Below, one piece after another: positions 16,113-24,797 of a stretch of DNA of 64,000 bases (positions are counted from its first letter, which is position 1; every line of letters begins with the position of its first letter). Made by a program: the position numbers and the translations under genes. This DNA is from AC-32 sp963788215 (GTDB lineage: Bacteria; Actinomycetota; Thermoleophilia; Gaiellales; Gaiellaceae), in contig CAWBFX010000008.1 in the NCBI GenBank assembly GCA_963788215.1, positions 186,001 to 250,000 on the forward strand, written 5' to 3'. Below the pieces are notes generated by a model, which was not told the origin of the DNA, did no database searches, and saw only the letters and a program-made list of their open reading frames with translations.

Positions 16113-16451
16113 GTGAAGAAGCGGTCGTCCGCGCGGTTCGCCGAGCGTGAGGTCCACGGTGTCGACGACCGGGGCGAGCCGGAGCGGGTGGTGATCTGGA
16201 TCGAGCGGCTTCCGGGTGCGCAGTGGGCCGTGGGCCGCGCGGTGAATCCCCAGAACCGCCGCAGCGACGAGGCGCGACGCGACGACTACGTCTTCGAGGG
16301 CTACGAGCTCTCGGACGCGCTCGAACGGGCGAACGAGACCCTCGAGGACGACGCGGCCGTCTCGGAGCAGGACGGGAGCAGCGAGAAGATCCGCCCGTTC
16401 GTGCGCGAGGAGCTGCTCGGCCCGCTCGAGCGATGGTTCTTCGGGCGCTAG
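16113..16451 (+). CDS. Small soluble protein of unknown function
   Basis: A 112-aa charged, soluble protein with no signal peptide or helix-spanning segment. It contains RVVIWIERLPGAQWAVGRAVNPQNRRSDEARRDDYVFEGYELSDALERANETLEDD, an alpha/beta pattern that ends in acidic helices, then a WFFGR tail. I do not recognise a family. Its last 19 nt overlap the start of the aldolase gene, so the two are co-transcribed. GTG start from the TAGAGT leaderless spacing. Confidence 0.6.
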   Translation: MKKRSSARFAEREVHGVDDRGEPERVVIWIERLPGAQWAVGRAVNPQNRRSDEARRDDYVFEGYELSDALERANETLEDDAAVSEQDGSSEKIRPFVREELLGPLERWFFGR

Positions 16452-16918
16452 AGGTTCGCGAGGAGCTCGCGCACACGCTTCGGCTGATGGCGGCCGGCGA
16501 GCTCGTCCGCGGGACCGAAGGGAACGCGAGCGCGCGGGCCGGCGAGCTCGTGGCCGTGTCGCCGACGGGGCTCGCCTACGAGACGCTGCGCGCCGAGGAC
16601 GTGAGTCTCGTCACGCCCGAGGGCCTGCTCGCCGAAGGGCCGACGCCGAGCGTCGAGCTGCCGATGCACGTCGCCGTGCTCGCGGCGCGGCCGGACGTCG
16701 GCGCCGTCGTCCACACGCACTCGCCTCGCGCGACGGCCAACCCGCCGGTCCCGGTCGCGGTCGGCGTCTCGGGGACCGCGGAGCTCGGAGCCGCAGTCGT
16801 CGAGGCGGCGGGGGACGGCCTCGCGGTGGTGATCCAGGACCACGGTCCGGTCTGCTTCGGAACCGACCTCGCAGACGCGCTCGCCCGCGCCTTCGAGGTC
16901 GAGCGAGCGGCTACTTAG
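16433..16918 (+). CDS. Class II aldolase/adducin family protein
   Basis: A 161-aa zinc-dependent aldolase-fold protein. EGNASAR and SPTG are the phosphate-binding segments, PMH and HTHSP supply metal-binding histidines, and DHG gives the third. These enzymes cleave sugar phosphates such as fuculose- or ribulose-phosphate, or act as epimerases. It is shorter than the usual 200-220 aa, lacking part of the C-terminal region, so activity is uncertain. The ATG at 16433 lies inside the preceding gene. It converges on the regulator gene with an 8-nt overlap. Confidence 0.75.
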   Translation: MVLRALEVREELAHTLRLMAAGELVRGTEGNASARAGELVAVSPTGLAYETLRAEDVSLVTPEGLLAEGPTPSVELPMHVAVLAARPDVGAVVHTHSPRATANPPVPVAVGVSGTAELGAAVVEAAGDGLAVVIQDHGPVCFGTDLADALARAFEVERAAT

Positions 16919-17342
16919 GCCACTGCAGGTCCGCGTTGGGGATCGGGTCCCCGTGCGGGTCGTGCGTCGGGTAGCCGAGCGCGCTGTCGATCCGCGCTTC
17001 GAGCTCCTCCGAGAGGACGTGCTCGAGGCGGTCGGCCTCGGCGTGGACGTCGTCGACGTGGAGGCCGAGCGTCTTCGCCAGGTAGAGCTCGAGCAGGCGA
17101 TGGTGGCGGATCACCTCGACCGCGACCTTCTCGCCGTCGGGGCTCAGCCGCACCCCGCGGTACGGCGCGTGCTCGACGAGCCCGAGCGCCGCCAGCTTCT
17201 TGACCATCTCGCTCGCGGAGGCTGCGGCGACGTTCTGCTCCCGGGCCAGCGCAGTCACCGAGACCCGCTCGCCGTCGCGCTGGAGGTGATACAGCGCTTT
17301 GAGGTAGTCCTGGATCGCGTCCGTCAGGGCGGGCTTCGCCAT
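16911..17342 (-). CDS. DtxR/MntR-type metal-dependent regulator
   Basis: A 143-aa regulator with an N-terminal winged helix (about 1-65; DAIQDYLKALYHLQ, then ASASEMVKKLAALGLVEHAPYRGVRLS as recognition helix and wing) and a dimerisation domain with metal-binding residues (GEKVAVEVIRHHRLLELYLAKTLGL and HAEADRLEHVLSEELEARIDSALG). There is no third SH3-like domain, so it resembles MntR (about 140 aa) more than DtxR/IdeR (about 230 aa). It probably senses Mn2+ or Fe2+. No metal transporter is nearby. A long antisense frame on this strand, through the thiolase gene, is not real. Confidence 0.85.
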   Translation of the reverse strand: MAKPALTDAIQDYLKALYHLQRDGERVSVTALAREQNVAAASASEMVKKLAALGLVEHAPYRGVRLSPDGEKVAVEVIRHHRLLELYLAKTLGLHVDDVHAEADRLEHVLSEELEARIDSALGYPTHDPHGDPIPNADLQWPK

Positions 17343-17352
17343 CGGCCGGTCC

Positions 17353-17358
17353 AGTGTA
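17353..17358 (-). promoter_or_regulatory. -10 TACACT for the DtxR-type regulator
   Basis: TACACT on the minus strand ends 10 nt before ATG 17342, near-leaderless spacing. Confidence 0.35.
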
Positions 17359-17378
17359 CGGCTGGATCCGTGCGCTGT

Positions 17379-17384
17379 TAGCCT
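17379..17384 (+). promoter_or_regulatory. -10 TAGCCT for the MqnD-like gene
   Basis: TAGCCT ends 9 nt before GTG 17394. With the divergent TACACT at 17353-17358 it forms a compact two-way promoter region. Confidence 0.4.
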
Positions 17385-17393
17385 CCGGCCGCG

Positions 17394-18221
17394 GTGCAGA
17401 TCCGTCTCGGACACAGCCCAGACCCGGACGACGCGTTCATGTTCTGGGGCCTCGCCTCGGGCGAGGTCGACCCGCGTCAGTTCGAGTTCGAGCACGTGCT
17501 GAAGGACATCCAGACGCTGAACAGCTGGGCGCTCGACGGCCAGCTCGAGGTCACGGCGATCTCGCTCGCCGCGTATCCCCTCGTGCAGGAGCGCTACGTC
17601 CTCCTGCCTCACGGCGCGTCGATGGGCTCGGGCTACGGGCCGATCGTCGTCTCGCAGAAGGAGCTGGCGACCGCCGACCTGCGCGACATCGAGATCCTGG
17701 TCCCCGGCGAGCTGACGACCGCGTTCCTCGTCCTGCGGCTCTTGCTCGGCAACTTCCGCTACCGGGCCGTGCCGTTCGACCAGATCAGCGAGGAGGTTCT
17801 GTCCGGCCGCGCCGATGCAGGCCTGCTGATCCACGAGGGCCAGCTCACGTACGCGAGCGAGGGCCTGAAGAAGGTCGTCGACCTCGGCGAGTGGTGGCTG
17901 CTCGAGACCGGGCTGCCGTTGCCGCTGGGGGCGAACGTGGCGCGGCGCGACCTCGGCGTGGACACGTTGTTCGAGCTTTCCGAGGTGCTTCGCGAGTCGA
18001 TCCAGGCGGGGCTCGACAACCGCGAGGAGGCGATGGAGCACGCGCTCCAGTACGGCCGCGGCCTCGACGCGGAGCTCGCGGACCGCTTCGTCGGGATGTA
18101 CGTGAACGAGCTCACCTGCGACTACGGCGAAGAGGGCCGGCAGGCGGTGCGCGAGCTGCTCCACCGCGCCGAGGAGCTCGGGACGTACGAGCAGCCCGTC
18201 AAGGTCGAGTTCGTCGGCTGA
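17394..18221 (+). CDS. mqnD: MqnD-like protein (futalosine menaquinone pathway)
   Basis: A 275-aa member of the MqnA/MqnD family with a periplasmic-binding-like fold. The opening HSPDPDDAFMFWGLASGEVD matches 1,4-dihydroxy-6-naphthoate synthase (MqnD), which splits cyclic dehypoxanthine futalosine to make the menaquinone ring precursor. Family MqnD is about 275-285 aa, so length agrees. No other mqn gene is in the window, so pathway completeness cannot be judged here. The MqnA/MqnD split could be wrong; the N-terminal motif favours MqnD. The thiolase gene follows within 28 nt. Confidence 0.75.
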   Translation: MQIRLGHSPDPDDAFMFWGLASGEVDPRQFEFEHVLKDIQTLNSWALDGQLEVTAISLAAYPLVQERYVLLPHGASMGSGYGPIVVSQKELATADLRDIEILVPGELTTAFLVLRLLLGNFRYRAVPFDQISEEVLSGRADAGLLIHEGQLTYASEGLKKVVDLGEWWLLETGLPLPLGANVARRDLGVDTLFELSEVLRESIQAGLDNREEAMEHALQYGRGLDAELADRFVGMYVNELTCDYGEEGRQAVRELLHRAEELGTYEQPVKVEFVG

Positions 18222-18236
18222 CGCGACGGCGTCGGC

Positions 18237-18242
18237 TAGCGT
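18237..18242 (+). promoter_or_regulatory. -10 TAGCGT for the thiolase gene
   Basis: TAGCGT ends 6 nt before GTG 18249, leaderless spacing. Confidence 0.4.
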
Positions 18243-18248
18243 TGCCGC

Positions 18249-19417
<1,169 letters not shown>

Positions 19418-19421
<4 letters not shown>

Positions 19422-20596
19422 GCGATGTTCCCGCACGCTACCTCGAGCTCGGTCTGCAGCTCGGTCGCCACGTCGACGGGCTCGTCGACGCCTACTACGG
19501 GCCGGCGGAGATCAAAGAGCGCGTCGAGTCCGAGGAGCTCCGCGACCCCGCCGTCCTCGCCCGCAACGCGGCCGCGCTCCTCGAGGACCTGGATGGGCTC
19601 GACGAGCGCAGGCGCACCTGGCTTCGGGCGCAGCTCGTCGGTGCCGAGACAGTCGCCCGCCGGCTCGCGGGCGAGGAGATCCCGTACGCCGACGAGGTCG
19701 AGCGCTGCTACGGCATCCGCCCCGAGCGCGTCCCCGAGGAGCACTTCGAGACCGTGCACGCGGCGCTCGACGACCTGCTGCCCGGCGACGGCCCGCTCGC
19801 GGAGCGCTTCCAGGCATGGCGTGACACGAACACGCTCTCGGGCGACCAGCTGGCCCGCGTCATCGACTCGCTCGCCGCCGATCTGCGCGTCCGCGCCGAG
19901 CGGCTGCTCGGCCTGCCGGACGGCGAGGCGATCCGGTTCGACTACGTCACGGACGAGCCCTGGGCGGCGTTCAACTACTACCAGGGCGGCCTGCGCAGCC
20001 GGGTCGCGGTCAACACCGACACTCCCCTGACGCCGGCGTTCCTGATCGGCCTCGTCGCGCACGAGGCGTACCCCGGGCATCACACGGAGCACGCGTGGAA
20101 GGAGCACGTTCTCGTCGACCAAGGCGGGGTGCTCGAGGAGTCGATCTTCCTGATCGGGACGCCGCAGTCCCTCGTCTCGGAGGGCATCGCGAGCCTCGGC
20201 TCCGAGATCACCCTCGGCGACGAGGAGCAGCAGGTGGCCGCCGAGCACGTCCGCGACACCGGCATCCCGTTCGATCCGGAGCTGTCGCGTGCCGTGAGCG
20301 AGGCCGCTCAGCCGCTCGGAGGCGTGAGCACGAACGTCGCGCTGATGCTCCACGAGGACGGCCGTTCCGAGGAAGAAGGCTTCGCCTACCTCAAGCGCTG
20401 GGGCCTCACGTCGGACAAGCGCGCGAGGCAGGGCATCCGGTTCATGACGGACCCCGTCTGGCGCTCGTACATCACGACCTACACCGACGGCTACCGGATC
20501 TGCAAGGCCTTCGTCGGCGCCGATCCAGAGCGCTTCAAGCGGCTGCTGACCGAGCAGCTGACGCCGGCCGAGATTCAGGCAACCTCTTCGGGCTAG
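19418..20596 (+). CDS. DUF885-type zinc metallopeptidase-like protein
   Basis: A 392-aa protein with the zinc site HEAYPGHH (near residue 211), the counterpart of HEGVPGHH in DUF885 and M32-like carboxypeptidases, and LEESIFLIGTPQSLVSEGIASLGSE, where an acidic residue downstream would be the third ligand. It is shorter than typical DUF885 proteins (550-600 aa), which have a larger helical front. No signal peptide, so cytosolic. It is translated by ATGA overlap with the thiolase gene. Probable peptide or amidated-substrate hydrolase, unproven. Confidence 0.7.
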
Positions 20597-20613
20597 CCGG
20601 CTGCCGCGGCGCG

Positions 20614-20886
20614 CTAGGCGTCGTACTGGCCGCCGAGCTCCGCCGCCTGGGGCTTGCCCTTGTGACCGGCCTCTTGAAGGATCGCCGGGACGTCTGGGTC
20701 CGAGACGAAGTTCTGCCACCCCGCAGCGTCCCAGTCGAACAGCACCCAGACCCGGTCGTCTTCACCGGGATCGCGGAAGACGGTCGAGCCTTTGGAGCCG
20801 TGCTGCTTTCGCTTCTCGGCGCCCTTGCTCGAGAAGATCTCCAGAAAGCGGTCGTAATCCTCGACCTTCGTCGTCGCCAGAATCAT
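20614..20886 (-). CDS. Dimeric alpha-beta barrel (ABM/EthD-like) protein
   Basis: A 90-aa protein with the ferredoxin-like pattern of antibiotic-biosynthesis-monooxygenase and related dimeric barrels. Strand 1 is MILATTKVEDYDRFLEIFSSKG, strand 2 STVFRDPGEDDRVWVLFDWDAAGW, then helix and strand. Conserved Trp in the VLFDWD strand is common. Such proteins bind small ligands or act as cofactor-free oxygenases. It is convergent with the metallopeptidase gene (17-nt gap). Its ATG is preceded by GGGAG. Function unknown. Confidence 0.55.
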   Translation of the reverse strand: MILATTKVEDYDRFLEIFSSKGAEKRKQHGSKGSTVFRDPGEDDRVWVLFDWDAAGWQNFVSDPDVPAILQEAGHKGKPQAAELGGQYDA

Positions 20887-20995
20887 CTAGCTCCCCTCGT
20901 GGCAGGTGTCGTCGCGCGAATGCGCTGACGAGCCACCATGTCACGTCCAGCCGGGTCGCGCTCACCCGGCCGGCGTGCGGGAACGTCAGGACCGA

Positions 20996-21562
20996 TTAGG
21001 CGAGGGCGCGTTCGAGCGCCGCGCGGTCGGCGGGCTCGCCGTGCGTCGGCAGGACGAACTCCACGGGCTTGTCGAGCAGCGGCCTCAGCCCGGCGGCGAC
21101 CTGCTCGACCGTGACCCCTTCCGGCAGCCAGCTCGCGGCGATCTCGAGCCCGTTGCCGAGGTCGATCAACGTATCGCCGGTAATCACGGTGCGAATCCGC
21201 TCGCTCCAGAGCACGAGGTCGAGCTGGCCTTCACGCCCGGGATACGCCTGCATTCCGAACAGCGAGTCGCCGATCGCGTAGCGCGTCGCCGGAACGAGCT
21301 GGTCCTCGGGGCGATCAGGCGCCGGGGCCCACACCGGAAAGCCAAGCGATGCGGCGTCGCGCTCGTGCCATGTCGAGGTGAGAACCGTGACCACCTCGCG
21401 CGATTCGAACAGCGCCCGAACCTCGTCCGGAACGGCGATCGGGTCGATGAGGATCAGCCGCTCCCCGTCGTCGATTGCGTACGCCGACACCGGCCCCTCC
21501 CACTCGGGATGCGTCGCTGTCCAGTGGTACACGCCCTCGGGAAGCACGCGGCGGCTGGTCAA
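20996..21562 (-). CDS. Metallo-beta-lactamase fold-like protein, metal site degenerate
   Basis: A 188-aa protein. EGVYHWTATHPEWEGPVSAYAIDDGERLILIDPIAVP matches the front of metallo-beta-lactamase folds. The first metal motif, normally H-x-H-x-D-H, reads STWHERDAAS, keeping one His and the Asp. GDTLID and LPTHGEPAD keep the later Asp and His. So the fold is likely but the dinuclear centre is altered. The TTG start overlaps the stop of the preceding gene (TTGA), so the two are translationally coupled. Confidence 0.6.
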   Translation of the reverse strand: MTSRRVLPEGVYHWTATHPEWEGPVSAYAIDDGERLILIDPIAVPDEVRALFESREVVTVLTSTWHERDAASLGFPVWAPAPDRPEDQLVPATRYAIGDSLFGMQAYPGREGQLDLVLWSERIRTVITGDTLIDLGNGLEIAASWLPEGVTVEQVAAGLRPLLDKPVEFVLPTHGEPADRAALERALA

Positions 21563-21807
21563 CTCAGCGGCGGGCGGACGTAGATCACGCCGTCGTGCTT
21601 GATCGGGACGAAGTTCGCGCCGATGCGCATCGTCACGGCCTCGACGTGCGCGAAGACCTCGTCGCTCACCTCGCCGTCGTCGCCGGCGTGCACCTCGATC
21701 TCCAGCTCGCCCACCGGGCGTGCATCGAGACCCGCTTCGCGCAGTTCGCGGATCAGCCGGTCGCGATCGGGAATTCGTGCCGCTTCGACCTGAAGTGGGT
21801 CGCTCAT
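21559..21807 (-). CDS. Small protein of unknown function upstream of the MBL-like gene
   Basis: An 82-aa soluble protein with a beta-alpha-beta pattern: LREAGLDARPVGELEIEVHAGDDGEVSDEVFAHVEAVTMRIGANFVPIKHDGVIYVRPP. Such stretches suggest a compact alpha/beta unit. No family recognised. It is the first gene of a two-gene operon with the MBL-like protein (TTGA overlap). A GATAAT hexamer ends 8 nt before its ATG. Confidence 0.5.
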   Translation of the reverse strand: MSDPLQVEAARIPDRDRLIRELREAGLDARPVGELEIEVHAGDDGEVSDEVFAHVEAVTMRIGANFVPIKHDGVIYVRPPLS

Positions 21808-21815
21808 GAGCCCGC

Positions 21816-21821
21816 ATTATC
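21816..21821 (-). promoter_or_regulatory. -10 GATAAT for the small-protein/MBL-like operon
   Basis: GATAAT on the minus strand ends 8 nt before ATG 21807. It matches the TATAAT consensus at five of six bases. Confidence 0.4.
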
Positions 21822-21858
21822 TCTGACGAGGCGGCCGCGAAACTCCGTAGAAACCCGC

Positions 21859-21864
21859 TATGTT
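21859..21864 (+). promoter_or_regulatory. -10 TATGTT for the aldehyde dehydrogenase gene
   Basis: TATGTT ends 9 nt before ATG 21874. It lies 38 nt from the divergent GATAAT. Confidence 0.4.
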
Positions 21865-21873
21865 CCGGGCGCG

Positions 21874-23343
21874 ATGGCGGTCGCGACGCGTGAGTACGGT
21901 CTCTTCATCGGCGGCGAGCCCGCCGAGCCGGCGTCCGGCGAGACGCGCGACCTCGCCGAGCCGGCGACCGGCGCCGCCCTGGCAACCGTCGCGATGGCGA
22001 ACGAGCAGGACGTCGACCGTGCGGTCGACGCCGCCCGCGGAGCGCTGAACGGTGACTGGGGCAAGACCCCGCCGACCGAGCGCTCGCGCCTGCTGCACGC
22101 GCTGGCCGACGCGCTGGTCGCCAACCGCAAGGAGCTCGCCGAGCTCGAGGCGCGCAACGTCGGCAAGGCGATCTCGTCGGTCAAGGCCGAGCTGGCGCAG
22201 GCGATCGAGAACTTCCGCTTCTACGCCTCGGCCATCGCGACGATCGCGGGCCGCTCGAACCCGATCGGCGGCTCACTCCTCTTCTATTCGCTGAAGGAGC
22301 CCGTCGGCGTCTGCGGCCAGATCGTGCCCTGGAACTACCCGCTGATGATGACGACCTGGAAGCTCGCGCCGGCGCTCGCGGCCGGCTGCACGATCGTGCT
22401 CAAGCCCGATTCCGCGACGCCGCTGTCCGCACTGCGGATGGCCGAGCTCGCCTCCGAGGTCGGCTTCCCGCCGGGCACGATCAACGTCGTACCGGGGCCG
22501 GGGCCCGTCGTCGGGGCGCATCTCGTGAAACACCCCGGCGTCGAGAAGATCGCCTTCACCGGCTCGACCGCGACCGGCGGCGAGATCATGCGGCTCGCCT
22601 CCGACGGGATCAAGCGCCTGATCCTCGAGCTCGGCGGCAAGAGCCCGAACCTCGTCTTCGCCGACGCGGAGCTCGACGACGCCGTCCCGAGCTCGGTCTG
22701 GTCGATCTACTACTCGGCGGGCCAGAGCTGCGAGGCGCGCTCGCGGGTGCTCGTCGAGCGACCGCTCTACGACGACTTCGTCGGCAAGTTCGCCGAGCTC
22801 GCCTCGGGGCTCAAGGTCGGCGACCCGCTCGACCCGGAGACCCAGGTCGGCTCGCTCATCTCGAACGAGCACCGCGACCGAGTCCACGGCTACGTCGAGA
22901 CCGGCCGCGAGGAGGGCGCCGAAGTCGCCGCCGGCGGCGAGGTGCCCGAAGGCGACGGCGCCTTCTATCCGCCCACCGTGCTCGCGCAGGTCGACAATTC
23001 GATGAAGGTCGCGCAGGAGGAGATCTTCGGGCCGGTCGTCACCGTGATCCCGTTCGAGGACGAGAAGGACGGAATCCGGATCGCGAACGAGAGCCGCTAC
23101 GGGCTGATGGCGACGGTGTGGACGGGCGACCCGGCACGCGGTCACCGAATCGCGCGGCGGATCAAGGCCGGGACGGTTGGGATCAACATGCCGTACACCG
23201 CCTTCCCGGGGATCCCCTTCGGCGGCTACAAGCAGTCGGGGTTCGGCCGTGAGCTCGGGCTCGAGACGCTCGAGCTCTACCTCGAGACGAAGAGCGTGAT
23301 CGTCTCGACCAGCGCCAGGCCGTTCAACCCGTTCGGGCTCTAG
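21874..23343 (+). CDS. NAD(P)-dependent aldehyde dehydrogenase
   Basis: A 489-aa enzyme of the aldehyde dehydrogenase superfamily with the full set of motifs: PWNYPLMMTTWKLAPALAAGC, LKPDSATPLSALR, GSTATGGEIM (nucleotide fold), LELGGKSPNLVF with the general base Glu, and AGQSCEARSRVLVE with the catalytic Cys. The C-terminal GYKQSGFGRELGLETLELYLETKSV is the usual dimer strand. Oxidises an aldehyde to an acid; with nearby crotonases and thiolase it fits aromatic or amine catabolism. The last nine codons recur 1.4 kb downstream. Confidence 0.92.
   Translation: MAVATREYGLFIGGEPAEPASGETRDLAEPATGAALATVAMANEQDVDRAVDAARGALNGDWGKTPPTERSRLLHALADALVANRKELAELEARNVGKAISSVKAELAQAIENFRFYASAIATIAGRSNPIGGSLLFYSLKEPVGVCGQIVPWNYPLMMTTWKLAPALAAGCTIVLKPDSATPLSALRMAELASEVGFPPGTINVVPGPGPVVGAHLVKHPGVEKIAFTGSTATGGEIMRLASDGIKRLILELGGKSPNLVFADAELDDAVPSSVWSIYYSAGQSCEARSRVLVERPLYDDFVGKFAELASGLKVGDPLDPETQVGSLISNEHRDRVHGYVETGREEGAEVAAGGEVPEGDGAFYPPTVLAQVDNSMKVAQEEIFGPVVTVIPFEDEKDGIRIANESRYGLMATVWTGDPARGHRIARRIKAGTVGINMPYTAFPGIPFGGYKQSGFGRELGLETLELYLETKSVIVSTSARPFNPFGL
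23319..23343 (+). repeat. End of aldehyde dehydrogenase gene, copy 1 of a 25-nt direct repeat
   Basis: The last 25 nt, encoding PFNPFGL and TAG, recur at 24705-24729 with 22 of 25 bases identical, in the same reading phase including the stop. The secreted repeat-protein gene lies between the copies. Confidence 0.6.
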
Positions 23344-23434
23344 ACCGCCCGAACCCCTAGCCACGTTCGTTCCGGCGATGCCGGCTTGACGGCGCCCACC
23401 GCTTGCTATTTGGTAGGGCCGGTGCGGAGGCGCC

Positions 23435-24688
23435 TTGCCTAGCTGGTCGGCGGTTGCGGCCCTGACACGCATCGCTGGGTGGCCCGCGGTTTGTGGCTGT
23501 GTCGCGTGCGCCCTGTTCGTGCCTGCCGGCGCAGCGGGCGGCGGGGGCGGTGGGGGGTCGTCGTTTCGTCCCATCGCCGCGAACGCCTCTCGAGCACTCC
23601 TGGGTGGACTGACCTCGATTGCCTGCCCATCGAGGAGGCAGTGCACCGCGGTCGACAACAGAGGTCGGGAGATGACCTTCAAGCCGACCTCACCTGGGGA
23701 CGTGACGCCGGTCACGCTCGACCCTCACCCGCCGGGTCCGGGCGGTTACCACGCCTTCAACGGAGTGGCGTGCCCGTCGGCAAGCCAGTGCACCGCGGTC
23801 GATTGGTACGGAGAGGAAATGACGTTCAATCCGAAGTCACCCGGAGGCGCAGCCCCGGTCATTCTGGACCCCCTTGGGGGCATCCTCTGGTCGGTGGCGT
23901 GCCCCTCGACGACCCAGTGCACCGCGGTCAACGAGAACGGAGACGAGTTGACCTTCAATCCCGGCTCAACCGAGATTTTGAGCCGGGCCAACGTCGACCC
24001 GAACCACGGCGGCCTCAAAGCGGTTGCGTGTCCGTTGGTGAGCCAGTGCACTGGTGTCGACCGCACGGGTCACGAGGTGACGTTCAATCCGACCACGCCC
24101 GGCACCCCGACGGCGGTCGAACTTACCGGTGTAGAGCGGTCCGATATGTGGGGGGTGGCATGCCCCTCACCGAGCCAGTGCACTGCCGTCGACGTCGACG
24201 GGGATGAGGTGACCTTCAATCCGACCTCACCCGGGAACGTGATGATGGTCGCGATCGGCGCTCCTTTCGCGGTGGCCTGTCCGTCGACGAGCCAGTGCAC
24301 CGCAACCGTGGGCAGCCTGGAGGTCGCGAAAGAGGTGACCTTCGATCCGACTTCGCCCGCGCGCCCCGTCCCGCACAGGATCGGCAACCTCGTTCTCGAC
24401 GCGGTGGCCTGTCCGTCGGCGAGCCAATGCACTGCAGTCCAGGACACGAGGCACATCGCGACTTTCAATCCCTCCGCAAAGGTTCAGTGCGTGGTGCCGA
24501 ACGTGAAGGGCACGTCGCTCGCGGCCGCGCGGATGGACATCACGACTGTGCTCTGCGCCGTGGGCAAAGTCACCAAGGCCCGGTCGAGGAAGGTGGCGAA
24601 GGGTCACGTGGCCTTCCAGGCTCCGAGGGCGGGGAGGCGCCTTCGGGTGGGCTCGAAAGTCAGCCTCGTCGTCAGCAGGGGCCGTTGA
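23435..24688 (+). CDS. Secreted Cys-pair repeat protein with C-terminal PASTA-like domain
   Basis: A 417-aa protein. The first 35 residues are hydrophobic with a Gly-rich end, a likely Sec signal. Then come seven repeats of about 40 residues with core VACPS-x-SQCTAVD-x-x-G-x-EVTFNPTSPG, each with two Cys 7 residues apart, suggesting seven small disulphide-bonded blades. A C-terminal part (about 345-417: VPNVKGTSLAAARMDI, then GRRLRVGSKVSLVVS) resembles one PASTA domain, which binds cell-wall muropeptides. The role is probably cell-surface binding. TTG start from the GCGGAGG site 4 nt upstream. It lies between two copies of the dehydrogenase tail. Confidence 0.7.
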   Translation: MPSWSAVAALTRIAGWPAVCGCVACALFVPAGAAGGGGGGGSSFRPIAANASRALLGGLTSIACPSRRQCTAVDNRGREMTFKPTSPGDVTPVTLDPHPPGPGGYHAFNGVACPSASQCTAVDWYGEEMTFNPKSPGGAAPVILDPLGGILWSVACPSTTQCTAVNENGDELTFNPGSTEILSRANVDPNHGGLKAVACPLVSQCTGVDRTGHEVTFNPTTPGTPTAVELTGVERSDMWGVACPSPSQCTAVDVDGDEVTFNPTSPGNVMMVAIGAPFAVACPSTSQCTATVGSLEVAKEVTFDPTSPARPVPHRIGNLVLDAVACPSASQCTAVQDTRHIATFNPSAKVQCVVPNVKGTSLAAARMDITTVLCAVGKVTKARSRKVAKGHVAFQAPRAGRRLRVGSKVSLVVSRGR

Positions 24689-24704
24689 GTACGAAGGCCC
24701 CTGA

Positions 24705-24729
24705 GCCGTTCAACCCCTTCGTGCTGTAG
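24705..24729 (+). repeat. Orphan dehydrogenase tail, copy 2 of a 25-nt direct repeat
   Basis: GCCGTTCAACCC, then one altered base, then TTCG-x-GCT-x-TAG: a remnant of the dehydrogenase 3' end 1.4 kb upstream. It follows directly on the repeat-protein gene and precedes the MFS gene, which has no standard start codon at its expected N-terminus. Confidence 0.55.
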
Positions 24730-24797
24730 CCGGGCCTTCGCGCTACCGCTGGCTCGTCCTCGCCGCGGGGACGGCGGCGCAGACGTCGTACTCGGCG

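Noticed and set aside
23435..24688. CRISPR-like regular repeats at the DNA level
   Set aside because: The periodicity comes from repeated protein blades; DNA copies vary and no constant-length spacers exist.
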